64,000 bases of DNA from Calothrix sp. NIES-2100 (GTDB lineage Bacteria; Cyanobacteriota; Cyanobacteriia; Cyanobacteriales; Nostocaceae), in NCBI RefSeq assembly GCF_002368195.1, contig NZ_AP018178.1, positions 4,684,721 to 4,748,720 of the forward strand, in the 5' to 3' direction. Shown here piece by piece: positions 26,210 to 34,289 of the stretch (position 1 is its first letter; every line of letters starts with the position of its first letter). Position numbers and translations under genes: made by a program. Below the pieces are notes generated by a model. It was not told where the DNA came from. It worked only from the letters and a program-made list of their open reading frames with translations, and ran no database searches.

Positions 26210-27211
26210 ATGATCAATCATTTAACTTCGCTGACAAAAGAAACTCATAAAAGCCAAAAAGCCTCACCCCAATTTACTGATAACATGCGGAATTATCTCC
26301 AACAAATAGGTCGTGTACCTTTATTAACCAATGAAGAAGAAATAATTTACGCCCGTCAAGTACAGCAGATGATGAATTTACTCACTGCTAAGAAGGAATT
26401 AGCTGGGCAATGTGAGCAGGAGCCAATGTTGCAAGAATGGGCAGATTATCTCAATTTAAGTATTGATACACTGCAACAACAATTAAATCTAGGCAAAAAA
26501 GCTAAGGAAAAAATGCTGGCTGCCAATCTGCGATTAGTCGTAGCCATAGCCAAGAAATATCAACAAAGAAATATGGAGCTATTAGATTTAATTCAAGAAG
26601 GCAATTTAGCTCTAGAAAGAGGTATAGAAAAATTCGATCCGAATCTGGGTTATAAGTTTTCCACCTATGCTTACTGGTGGATTCGTCAAGGAATCACACG
26701 CGCGATCGCCCAAAAAAGTCGCACTATTCGCCTACCAATTCATGTGGTAGAAAAATTGAATAAAATTAAGCGTGTACAACGGGAATTATCCCAAAAATTA
26801 GGTCGTACTCCTACTACTAATGAAATTGCCACAGCCTTATGTTTAACACCTAAGGAGGTAAGAGAGCATTTACATCTGACCCGTAAACCTATGTCTCTTG
26901 AAGCAAAAATTGGTTCAGAGCAAGAATCAGAATTACAAGATGTTTTGGAAGATTCTGGACTTAAACCTGAAGACTATGTTGTAGAAAAATCTCTACAACA
27001 AGACCTGCAAAAGCTGTTAGAAAAATTATCTCCCCCACAACGAGAAGTATTAATTCTCCGCTTTGGTTTGATAGATGGTCATGCACTTTCTTTAGCAGAA
27101 GTAGGTCAGCGCCTTAGTTTGAGTAGAGAACGGGTAAGACAAATAGAGCAAAAAGCTCTGAAAATCCTCAGACAAAATAAGGAAGAAATTAGTAGTTACC
27201 TGGCTAGTTAA
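26210..27211 (+). CDS. Group 2 sigma-70 factor (RpoD family)
   Basis: This 333-residue sigma factor starts at ATG 26210, which has CGGAG nine bases upstream; a TTG at 26180 is less likely. Region 1.2 is MRNYLQQIGRVPLLTNEEE. Region 2 includes ANLRLVVAIAKKYQQRNMEL, DLIQEGNLALERGIEKFDP and KFSTYAYWWIRQGITRAI. Region 3 begins RLPIHVVEKLNKIKRVQREL. Region 4 has LSPPQREVLILRFGLIDG and the helix-turn-helix SLAEVGQRLSLSRERVRQIE. It lacks the long region 1.1 of the primary factor, as do cyanobacterial non-essential group 2 factors (SigB/C/D/E type), which direct stress and nutrient responses. Exact paralogue not assigned. Confidence 0.92.
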   Translation: MINHLTSLTKETHKSQKASPQFTDNMRNYLQQIGRVPLLTNEEEIIYARQVQQMMNLLTAKKELAGQCEQEPMLQEWADYLNLSIDTLQQQLNLGKKAKEKMLAANLRLVVAIAKKYQQRNMELLDLIQEGNLALERGIEKFDPNLGYKFSTYAYWWIRQGITRAIAQKSRTIRLPIHVVEKLNKIKRVQRELSQKLGRTPTTNEIATALCLTPKEVREHLHLTRKPMSLEAKIGSEQESELQDVLEDSGLKPEDYVVEKSLQQDLQKLLEKLSPPQREVLILRFGLIDGHALSLAEVGQRLSLSRERVRQIEQKALKILRQNKEEISSYLAS

Positions 27212-27375
27212 TGTTGAAGTTTCTGTTTGCTATGACTAACTCATTCAGAATCTTTTTTATGGTAGGGGAACGCAACTGTGCTACCCTACTTAAACCAATA
27301 ATTAACAGGTTCAGTCGTCACTGAATACCCAATTAAACAAACTTGGTAAATTCAGATTACCTTTGGTATTGAGTT

Positions 27376-28155
27376 TCAATATAAACTTTCAGGGTGATAT
27401 AAATATTTCTCAACATCTACAAAATATCTATTTGTCTGAGTAGATAAATCTGGGTTGTTGAAAATTTCCACATGTTCGGAGGATAATTTATTGATTTGAT
27501 TGGGAGCATATCTGATTAAATAGCCTTGAGAATCTAAGATTCTGTGGATGGGATAATCATCAGCAGATGTTTTTTTAAGATATGTAGGAATAGCTCGAAG
27601 ATAGCTGTTATCTACGCCAATTACTTTAATTATCTGTTTGTATGTTACTACTTTCCCTGATGGTACTTTGACTAGAAAATCTAGAAAGCGTTCATAAGGT
27701 TTTTCCGATAATGCTCTTAATTTCTCAGTCTGAATCTGAACATTATTCCCAACACTAAGTTGACCTGAATTGATAATTACACCTAAAATTCCTCTTTTCC
27801 TTTGAATAGTTTTTAAAGAAGCAACTAAATTGGCTATGCGCTTACAGGGTTCACAATGAAAGGTTAAACGAATAGCAGCACCACTATCACAACTTATGAG
27901 AGCGCCAGGGGTAAAATTTTCAGATTCAACCCCGGCTATGACAATATTTTCTCGTAATTCTCCTGGTGGAATTGCCAGGTCTATAATATCTTCATGCCTA
28001 ACAACTAAAATTTGCCTGGGACTGATGGGGTCAGCATTAATATCTCCTTCTATACCATGACCTATTTTTAAGTTGATTGACTCAACTTCTCTCATTTCTG
28101 AACCATGCTTTGGTTTTATAAAAAGATGTAAAATCGAACCCTGTGCAATAGACAT
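27376..28155 (-). CDS. MOSC domain fused to an alkyltransferase-like domain without active cysteine
   Basis: This protein has 259 residues. Residues 1-145 form a MOSC domain (MREVESINLKIGHGIEGDIN, ISPRQILVVR, PPGELRENIVIAG, TFHCEPCKRI), a fold linked to molybdenum-cofactor sulfur transfer; the CEPCKR cysteines are typical. Residues ~152-225 resemble the DNA-binding domain of O6-alkylguanine transferases (FLVKVPSGKVVTYKQIIKVI, RAIPTYLKK). The PCHR active site reads PIHR (DYPIHRILDSQGYLI), so methyl transfer is not possible. Such cysteine-less ATL proteins bind damaged bases and recruit repair. What joins this to MOSC is unknown. Start is ATG 28155. Confidence 0.75.
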   Translation of the reverse strand: MSIAQGSILHLFIKPKHGSEMREVESINLKIGHGIEGDINADPISPRQILVVRHEDIIDLAIPPGELRENIVIAGVESENFTPGALISCDSGAAIRLTFHCEPCKRIANLVASLKTIQRKRGILGVIINSGQLSVGNNVQIQTEKLRALSEKPYERFLDFLVKVPSGKVVTYKQIIKVIGVDNSYLRAIPTYLKKTSADDYPIHRILDSQGYLIRYAPNQINKLSSEHVEIFNNPDLSTQTNRYFVDVEKYLYHPESLY

Positions 28156-28226
28156 TTAATAATTAATACAGTTTCAATTAATGATTGTATGTCATGAATG
28201 GTCGCAAAGGCAGGGGAAACCCATAT

Positions 28227-28408
28227 GTGTCAACTTAACGTGAAACCCTTATCAAGACTGATACGTGAATTAAATCACCTACCATCAAGATCCGCCCCGC
28301 CCCACCCCGGCGTTGCTGACGCAAAACCTCCCCTCCCCTTAGCAAGGGGAGGGGATTGAGGGGTGGGGTAAAAGGGTTGTTGAATAAGGGTTTGAGCCTA
28401 AGTAGTGC
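28227..28408. repeat. MITE-like element, GTGTCAACTTAA family (copy 2, inverted)
   Basis: Terminus GTGTCAACTTAA stands at 28227-28238 and a degraded partner CCTAAGTAGTGC ends at about 28408. The core contains CCGGCGTTGCTGACGCAAAAC and a G/C-rich hairpin, in the opposite orientation to copies 1 and 4. It lies in the gap 28156-28656, which has no gene. Confidence 0.7.
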
Positions 28409-28565
28409 AAATCTAAAGACTTTATTAAGGAGTTACCTAAGCAAAATTAGGTAGAAAATGGGTAGATTCCCCCTATCTTTAAGCAAGCGATTGAGCCATA
28501 ATAGATACTATAAACAGCGCTGGCAAAACATTTAAGGCTAGCATTTAATAAACGTTAGATAAACC

Positions 28566-28595
28566 AAAGCCCTGAATTTATCACAGGGCTTTTTA
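28566..28595. terminator. Rho-independent terminator beyond the porin gene
   Basis: AAAGCCCTG pairs with CAGGGCTTT around a short A/T loop, with a run of T on the plus strand and a run of A on the other side. It stands 60-90 bp after the stop of the minus-strand porin gene and would serve it, possibly in both directions. Confidence 0.7.
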
Positions 28596-28656
28596 AATTT
28601 TATTGAAACAGCGAAGGTTTAAAACCGAGTAGAATTGTGGGCGAAAAAGTGAATCA

Positions 28657-30471
28657 TTAGAACCTGAATGTAGTCCGAATAACGCCTGTATAGATGGTGT
28701 CGTTATTGCTGTTATGCTCTGGATTTAATATCACAATCAATCCTGGTGTAATTGAAAGATTACTATTAACTTGATACCGATATAAAGCCTCGAAATGGAA
28801 AGAGGTATCAGTGTCTATACGCCTGTCTGGGACAAGATTTGTGGCGGTAACGATATTATTTCCAAAGTCATTACCAGTTACCTTCGGTGGTTGTCCAAAG
28901 ATAATACCGCCTAAATTACCCTTTTTACCAAGGTCGGGGAAGGCTAGAGTCACAGCCCAGTTCCAAATATCTGCTTGATCGCCGCGATTAACATTAGCAC
29001 CAGAACTATTTTCGGCGATCGCCTGAGTATATCCCACCCAACCGGCAAGGGTAAATTGGGGACTGAAACGATAGTTGGCTGCTAAACCATAGTGATTGGT
29101 TGTCGTGTTTACCGGAGTAGTAGCAGTAGAGTTAAAAGGATTATTTGCAAATGCACTACCATAGGAACCCGAAACTACCACATCACCATCATTGTTAGCA
29201 CCTCTGAGGTAGGAGTGAGCATAAGTCAAACCTAAGGTAAAGTCTTTGTTTGGCTGAAAGGCTAATTGTGCTAAAGCGCCATAACTCCCATCAAATAGGC
29301 CTTTACCAGAATTCGGATCGCTACCTCTGCGCGCCAAATAGCCTCCAGATAAGGTGATTGTGTCACTTAACTTGAAAACAGCACTCACACCGGAACCTGT
29401 ATTACTGGCGGAGGAGGTATTACTGGCGCGGTAAATCTCAGAGAAACGCCCAAAGCGAGACAAAGAACCAATGGGAGTTGAAGACAAGAACGGGTTAAAG
29501 GTATTGAAGTTGTCGTAAAACTCCCCACCAATGGCATCAACAATCACGTTGAGTTGCTCACCGATGGGAAAGCGATAATATAACTTGCCCATCTGAACAC
29601 TGTTATCAGCATTATTGGTAGTGTCCCAAGATGTGCGTGTCATGTTTGTACCTGTGACAGCACCACTAAAAGCATTGGTGTTGTTGGCTTCTAAACGGGT
29701 AAATAATTGGTCTTTACCAGTGAAGCTAGTAATCAGGTTGAGTCGGACGCGATCGCTAAATATCGCTCTATCTTGCAGCCTCCGTCCTCCTGATGCTGTA
29801 TACTGATTGTTGGTAAAATTTTCTCTGGTTGCGCCTGCGGGTCTAACATTAATCTCGTTCCATACATCTGAGTTTAATGCGCGATCGCCACCAAACACAC
29901 TTCCAAGACTGAAAATTATCTCTGCATTCAACTTGGTAGTAGCAGAAAATTGTTGACTCTCTAAGGTTGCAGTCCGACCTTCTAAGCCGTCCAACCTTCC
30001 CCTGAGTTCCACCAGTCCATCAGCAAACTCTTGTTGCAATTTTTGCAAGGTTTCTAGGTCTTGCTTAGTCACTAAGTCGGCTGTACCCGTTGCAATCAGT
30101 TCGTTGACTCTATTCAAACAAGCATTTAAACCCGCTGCAAATTCATAGCGAGTCAGCGCCCGATTTCCGCGAAAGCTACTATCTGGATATCCCGCAATAC
30201 AACCATAGCGCTCAACCAAAGACTGTAAAGCAGCAAAAGCCCAATCTGTCGGTTGCACATCAGAAAGTTGCGATACAGATGTCACCTGATCCATCGCCGA
30301 AGTTGCTTGCGCCTCATCTGGAACCTGCTGGCTTTGTTGGGATAGTTCTGTCTGTGACTGATTTCGTTGGCTATCTCCTACCACTGGATTTGCTGATGCA
30401 GCTTTAGCTGTCATCATACTAGCTAGCAGTAGTAACAATGAAGAGCGTACAAAACTGGACATTACCCTCAC
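28657..30471 (-). CDS. SLH-domain porin (OprB type, cyanobacterial 'iron uptake porin' family)
   Basis: This 604-residue outer-membrane protein has a signal peptide (about 1-27, SSLLLLLASMMTAKAASA), an SLH domain at about 65-125 (DVQPTDWAFAALQSLVERYG, CIAGYPDSSFRGNRALTRYE) that anchors to peptidoglycan, a coiled coil (about 135-175, KLQQEFADGLVELRGRLDGL) and a C-terminal OprB-like beta-barrel ending in RTTFRF with a terminal Phe. Relatives are the major cyanobacterial porins and pass inorganic ions. It is divergent from modA, and paired 15-bp palindromes lie 18-53 bp upstream of its start, so its expression is probably controlled together with modA. Confidence 0.92.
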   Translation of the reverse strand: MRVMSSFVRSSLLLLLASMMTAKAASANPVVGDSQRNQSQTELSQQSQQVPDEAQATSAMDQVTSVSQLSDVQPTDWAFAALQSLVERYGCIAGYPDSSFRGNRALTRYEFAAGLNACLNRVNELIATGTADLVTKQDLETLQKLQQEFADGLVELRGRLDGLEGRTATLESQQFSATTKLNAEIIFSLGSVFGGDRALNSDVWNEINVRPAGATRENFTNNQYTASGGRRLQDRAIFSDRVRLNLITSFTGKDQLFTRLEANNTNAFSGAVTGTNMTRTSWDTTNNADNSVQMGKLYYRFPIGEQLNVIVDAIGGEFYDNFNTFNPFLSSTPIGSLSRFGRFSEIYRASNTSSASNTGSGVSAVFKLSDTITLSGGYLARRGSDPNSGKGLFDGSYGALAQLAFQPNKDFTLGLTYAHSYLRGANNDGDVVVSGSYGSAFANNPFNSTATTPVNTTTNHYGLAANYRFSPQFTLAGWVGYTQAIAENSSGANVNRGDQADIWNWAVTLAFPDLGKKGNLGGIIFGQPPKVTGNDFGNNIVTATNLVPDRRIDTDTSFHFEALYRYQVNSNLSITPGLIVILNPEHNSNNDTIYTGVIRTTFRF

Positions 30472-30488
30472 ACCTCAAATATACTTAA

Positions 30489-30524
30489 ACCAACTATGTT
30501 GGTCTTTATTCCAATTATGTTGGT
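30489..30524. promoter_or_regulatory. Operator pair 1: ACCAA-N5-TTGGT palindromes near the porin start
   Basis: ACCAACTATGTTGGT (30489-30503) and TCCAATTATGTTGGT (30510-30524) are 15-bp dyads whose centres are 21 bp apart, two helical turns. They lie 18-53 bp upstream of the porin ATG, where a bound repressor would block transcription or translation initiation. The same dyad occurs twice more at 30637-30677. Confidence 0.7.
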
Positions 30525-30636
30525 ATAAATTAGCAAGAATTACATATTGTTAGAACTAATTACGCTGCTACTACCAAATTTTGAATCTATATTGCTACAA
30601 AAAGACCAAACATTTCACTGATACTTCAACCTCTTA

Positions 30637-30677
30637 ACCGACTTAGTTGGTAAATATTTTATACCAAAATATTTGGT
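30637..30677. promoter_or_regulatory. Operator pair 2: ACCAA-N5-TTGGT palindromes upstream of modA
   Basis: ACCGACTTAGTTGGT (30637-30651) and ACCAAAATATTTGGT (30663-30677) match the pair next to the porin gene. The last one extends to a 10-bp inverted repeat TTATACCAAA/TTTGGTATAA. They lie 95-135 bp before the modA start. The sequence differs from the E. coli ModE box, so the regulator is unknown. Confidence 0.7.
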
Positions 30678-30771
30678 ATAAATGTAGCGTTAGTTACAAA
30701 TTTTCCGAATACCAAGAACTTACAATACCAAAACTAATTTATAAAAAAATCTTTGGCTTGCAGTTTTTTCT

Positions 30772-31566
30772 ATGCACAGAAGACGAATTCTTAGCTTAAT
30801 TGGTACAGCAGTTGCTAGCTTACTAGTAGCCATTAATTTACCAACCGTTGCTCCCTCACCGGTACTAGCACAGTCACAGGCTACCCTGCTGGTGTCTGCT
30901 GCTGCCAGTTTGAAAGAAGCCCTAGAAGAGATAAAGCCTCTTTACCAACAAAGTCAAGCAAATACCAACATTAATTACAATTTTGGGGCTTCAGGTGCTT
31001 TGCAACAACAGATTGAGCAAGGTGCGCCCGCAGATATCTTTATTTCCGCTGGGAAAAAGCAGGTAGATGCGTTAGACGAAAAAGGACTTTTGCTAGGAGG
31101 AACTCGTTCTATCCTGGCAAAGAACCGTCTGGTGTTGATTGTACCTAAAAATGTTGTGGGCATCACCAGTTTCTACAACCTTAAAGACTCCAACATTAAG
31201 AAAATTGCCATTGGTGAACCCAGAAGCGTACCCGCAGGACAATACGGTGAACAAGTACTTCAGAAGCTGAAACTTTTGCCACAGATCAAGTCAAAATTGG
31301 TCTACGCTAACAATGTACGTCAAGTATTGGCAGCTGTAGAAAGTGGCAACGCTGATGCAGGTTTAGTTTACATCACTGATGCCAAAATTTCAGATAAAGT
31401 AAAAATTGTGGTGGCAGCTGACGAAAAATACCATTCTGCGATTGTTTATCCATTCGCAGTCCTCAAAAGCAGCAAAAATGCTGATGCAGCTAAGGAATTT
31501 GCCAAATTTCTCTCGAGCAGTCAAGCTAAAGCGGTACTCAAAAAATACGGCTTTCTTTTGCCTTAA
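30772..31566 (+). CDS. modA: Molybdate ABC transporter substrate-binding protein
   Basis: This 264-residue periplasmic protein has a signal peptide (RRRILSLIGTAVASLLVAIN, cleavage after VLAQ near 34), then the ModA core: LLVSAAASLKEALEEI, NYNFGASGALQQQIEQGAPA, DIFISAGKKQVDAL, the hinge AIGEPRSVPAGQYGEQVL, and AVESGNADAGLVYITDA near 200. It binds molybdate or tungstate for an ABC importer. No modB or modC follows; the next gene is unrelated and on the other strand. It shares an intergenic region, with four operator-like dyads, with a porin gene. The pair may form an outer-membrane plus periplasm uptake route (inference). Confidence 0.93.
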   Translation: MHRRRILSLIGTAVASLLVAINLPTVAPSPVLAQSQATLLVSAAASLKEALEEIKPLYQQSQANTNINYNFGASGALQQQIEQGAPADIFISAGKKQVDALDEKGLLLGGTRSILAKNRLVLIVPKNVVGITSFYNLKDSNIKKIAIGEPRSVPAGQYGEQVLQKLKLLPQIKSKLVYANNVRQVLAAVESGNADAGLVYITDAKISDKVKIVVAADEKYHSAIVYPFAVLKSSKNADAAKEFAKFLSSSQAKAVLKKYGFLLP

Positions 31567-31651
31567 TAATGAAGGTACGATCAAATGCGATCGCATTATA
31601 CCAAAAGAAATTTTTGATTTGCGCTGATCGTGCGATCGCACTCTTCTTTCT

Positions 31652-33904
31652 TCAGCCAACTACTTCTAATGTAATCGACATCGCCGCCAGTTTCTTGACA
31701 TCAACGCCGCGCACTCCCGCAGGTAACTGCTGACTTTCACCGTTTGTTCCCCTACGTGTAGCATTATCTAAATCTAAGAGTAATTTATTTGTTATCTCCA
31801 AAAACTCATCAGTTGCACCGAATGGCCCACGTTTGGTGGTGTCTCCTCTTTTGGCAATTTTTTCTAGTGCTTGGAGTGACTCTGTTAATGGGGATGTACT
31901 AGCAATAATTAGTGCTTCGGTAATTCCTAATGGTTCGCTAATGGTGAGTGTCATCTCATCATTTTCGGGAATCACTCGCTTTTCACCTGCGGCGATCATG
32001 ACTGCATCTTCTGAAGCAGAAACAAGCTGATTATCAGGAAAAATCACTGCCATTTCCCCTTGGGCATCAATTACTAAAATGCTGACGTAAAGAGGTACAG
32101 TTTCTTGATTTTCAACTTGAAAAGCTATTTGCGTATTTACAGGTAATTGGGCAATTATACCATCTTCACTGTTAGCAGCATTTGCGGATTGTTGAGGATT
32201 TTGCCGCCCACGTACTGTAAAAGTTTCACTCACAATTGTTTTGTTATTAGCGATAATCATAGAAGCGTTAACTTTCAGGCGTGATGTATTGGTATTGCCT
32301 ACCATTTTCTTGACAATGCGCGCTGCTAATAATGATTTTAATTTAGATTTTAATCGCTCTACTGCCGCCGGGATAGATTCATTAGCCTCGCCGAAAGATT
32401 TAGGAATTATTTGGTCTAGTGATGGTAAAAATAAACCTAAACTGCCTACAAGCTGAAGATTTGGGGTGTGAAATTTTTGTAATTGCTGATATCTTTCTTC
32501 GGTCATCCTAGCAAAGATATATTGTACTTCTTGTTGTCCCAAAGGTAAGGGTGTAATCCGGTTGAGCGCTTTTAAAGCTTGTGTGGCTTGGGCAGTAGTT
32601 TTACTATCAAATGAGTCATCTAGCCCAATTTGTAAAGTTATATCCGTAGGAATACCCCGCAGACGTTCTTGTAAAATTGTGCCCGCTGGTAATTGGGTGC
32701 TGACTTTTGAATTTGCGTTAATTCTACCTTTGGCAACTAAACCTTGTCGAGATTCTAAATTAATTAATCCGCGTTCTATGCCGTTGTTATCAACAACGCT
32801 AAAAGCTGCATTATCTTTGTTAAATGCTTCTAAGGATTGGGGATCTACACCACCTAACCACAATTCTACTTGGTCGCCTTGAGTTTGAGTCACAATTGCA
32901 TCGGCGTAGGATGTGATAAAAGGAGTAAAGTAAAGCGGTGGGTTAGGATTTCCTTTAACGTTGACTTCTAATTCTGGGTATTGAATTCCCGAATTTTGAT
33001 ATGCCAAATTTTTAGTAGTACGACTCACATCAGCAAATACTTTGTTGACAGATTGATTCCCTGGCTTTTGCCATAAATAATAAGTCAAAGCATAAGTAAA
33101 TGCTCCGGCTGAAAAACCACTAAAAGCTGCATCAACGGCAAATTGGTCACGTTTTGCTGAAGCCAGGACAACTCCTTTAGCTATTTTTTGACGCAGTGTC
33201 TTATACTGTTGTGGTGACAAATTCAACTTTTGTAACCATTGGCGCTGATACTCAAATTCTGCCTCCATAGCTTGCAAATTTGCGCCTCCCGGACGGGTAC
33301 GCACCAGAAAATTTCCCCGTTTTGCGCCACCAGAATGACAGCAATCTAAAACAACGGTGACATTTTCTGTTTTTAATGCATACATGAGTAAAAACAGAGT
33401 GTGTCCCATGATGTCTTTGACTACGCCACCGCGATCGGGATATCCTGGAGGTAAGCTAGCGTCAACGGGAACCAGTGTGCTGTTGAGTCCATCTTTTTCG
33501 TCTTTGTCTGGATCAACTACTCGTGAACCATGTCCAGAAAAGTGAAATACTACAATATCCCCTGGTTTAGCTTGGTCGATGAGGTGTTGTTCAAAGGCTG
33601 TCAAGATATTTTGGCGCGTAGCTTGGGCGTCGGTGAGTGTAACAATATCTTGAGTGTTAAAACCAAAGCGGTGAGTTAGCAATTCTTTTTGTAACTGCAC
33701 ATCATAAGTGCAACCTCTAAGTTGCTGAATACCATTTTGATATTCATTAATTCCCACCAGTAGCGCCAGCTTGCGGGGTGCATTTTGCGCCAGGACTTTG
33801 GCGTATTTATCACCCTGCTGCATGATATCTAACTGGCTGAAACCAATACTCGCCAATGTGGAACCAGCAAATTGCAGAAATTGACGGCGTTTGATTTGAG
33901 TCAT
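31652..33904 (-). CDS. Secreted caspase-fold protease (orthocaspase/metacaspase type)
   Basis: This 750-residue protein begins with a twin-arginine-like signal (KRRQFLQFAGSTLASIGFS), then a C14 caspase domain at about 43-330: KLALLVGINEYQ, H125 in VVFHFSGHGS and C189 in VVLDCCHSGG form the catalytic dyad. The C-terminal half (about 340-750) holds beta-rich regions (YVSILVIDAQGEMAVIFPDN near 620), as in the DUF4384 domains found in cyanobacterial caspases, and a 350-residue stretch I cannot assign. It is a predicted Arg/Lys-specific peptidase. A TGCATACCCCC-type promoter motif lies 37-67 bp upstream. It is the first gene of the CHAT/caspase island and is divergent from TPR-CHAT 1. Confidence 0.9.
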   Translation of the reverse strand: MTQIKRRQFLQFAGSTLASIGFSQLDIMQQGDKYAKVLAQNAPRKLALLVGINEYQNGIQQLRGCTYDVQLQKELLTHRFGFNTQDIVTLTDAQATRQNILTAFEQHLIDQAKPGDIVVFHFSGHGSRVVDPDKDEKDGLNSTLVPVDASLPPGYPDRGGVVKDIMGHTLFLLMYALKTENVTVVLDCCHSGGAKRGNFLVRTRPGGANLQAMEAEFEYQRQWLQKLNLSPQQYKTLRQKIAKGVVLASAKRDQFAVDAAFSGFSAGAFTYALTYYLWQKPGNQSVNKVFADVSRTTKNLAYQNSGIQYPELEVNVKGNPNPPLYFTPFITSYADAIVTQTQGDQVELWLGGVDPQSLEAFNKDNAAFSVVDNNGIERGLINLESRQGLVAKGRINANSKVSTQLPAGTILQERLRGIPTDITLQIGLDDSFDSKTTAQATQALKALNRITPLPLGQQEVQYIFARMTEERYQQLQKFHTPNLQLVGSLGLFLPSLDQIIPKSFGEANESIPAAVERLKSKLKSLLAARIVKKMVGNTNTSRLKVNASMIIANNKTIVSETFTVRGRQNPQQSANAANSEDGIIAQLPVNTQIAFQVENQETVPLYVSILVIDAQGEMAVIFPDNQLVSASEDAVMIAAGEKRVIPENDEMTLTISEPLGITEALIIASTSPLTESLQALEKIAKRGDTTKRGPFGATDEFLEITNKLLLDLDNATRRGTNGESQQLPAGVRGVDVKKLAAMSITLEVVG

Positions 33905-33940
33905 AGGTTTTAAATTTGAGATTTGAGATTTGCTGGTTAT

Positions 33941-33971
33941 TTATACTTCTAGGGGTATGGGGGGGTATGCA
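33941..33971 (-). promoter_or_regulatory. Island promoter motif, caspase gene
   Basis: On the minus strand TGCATACCCCC (33971-33961), then 9-10 nt, then TAGAAGTATAA (down to 33941), 37 bp before the caspase ATG. Spacing suits a -35/-10 pair. The same motif precedes all seven transcription units of the island. Confidence 0.7.
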
Positions 33972-34226
33972 ACTTGGTGAATAAATTTCGGGTGTGTCAA
34001 CAGGGAAGGGGGACAAGGGAGACAAGGGAGACAAATCCCGCATTTCTCACAAGCAGTAGGGGCGGGTTCACAGATATGATCTGAATTATTCACGACTATT
34101 TGGCTTAACCCGCCCCTACGATTGCAAAATTTGTGACAAATCCAGGTTTAGTCCTAACGCACCCCACCAGATGAAAGCTAATTTACTACGTAACTCTCAC
34201 AATTCAATTTAAAGTTTCCATAAAAC

Positions 34227-34256
34227 TGCATACCCCGACACCGCCGAGAAATATAT
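34227..34256 (+). promoter_or_regulatory. Island promoter motif, TPR-CHAT 1
   Basis: TGCATACCCCG (34227-34237), 8 nt, GAGAAATATAT (34246-34256), 33 bp before ATG 34290. It is divergent from the matching motif of the caspase gene 255 bp away. The stretch between the two holds a G/C-rich inverted repeat (AGTAGGGGCGGGTT / AACCCGCCCCTAC) and no gene. Confidence 0.7.
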
Positions 34257-34289
34257 TGATTTGTAGATAAAAAATCAGTATATACGCTC

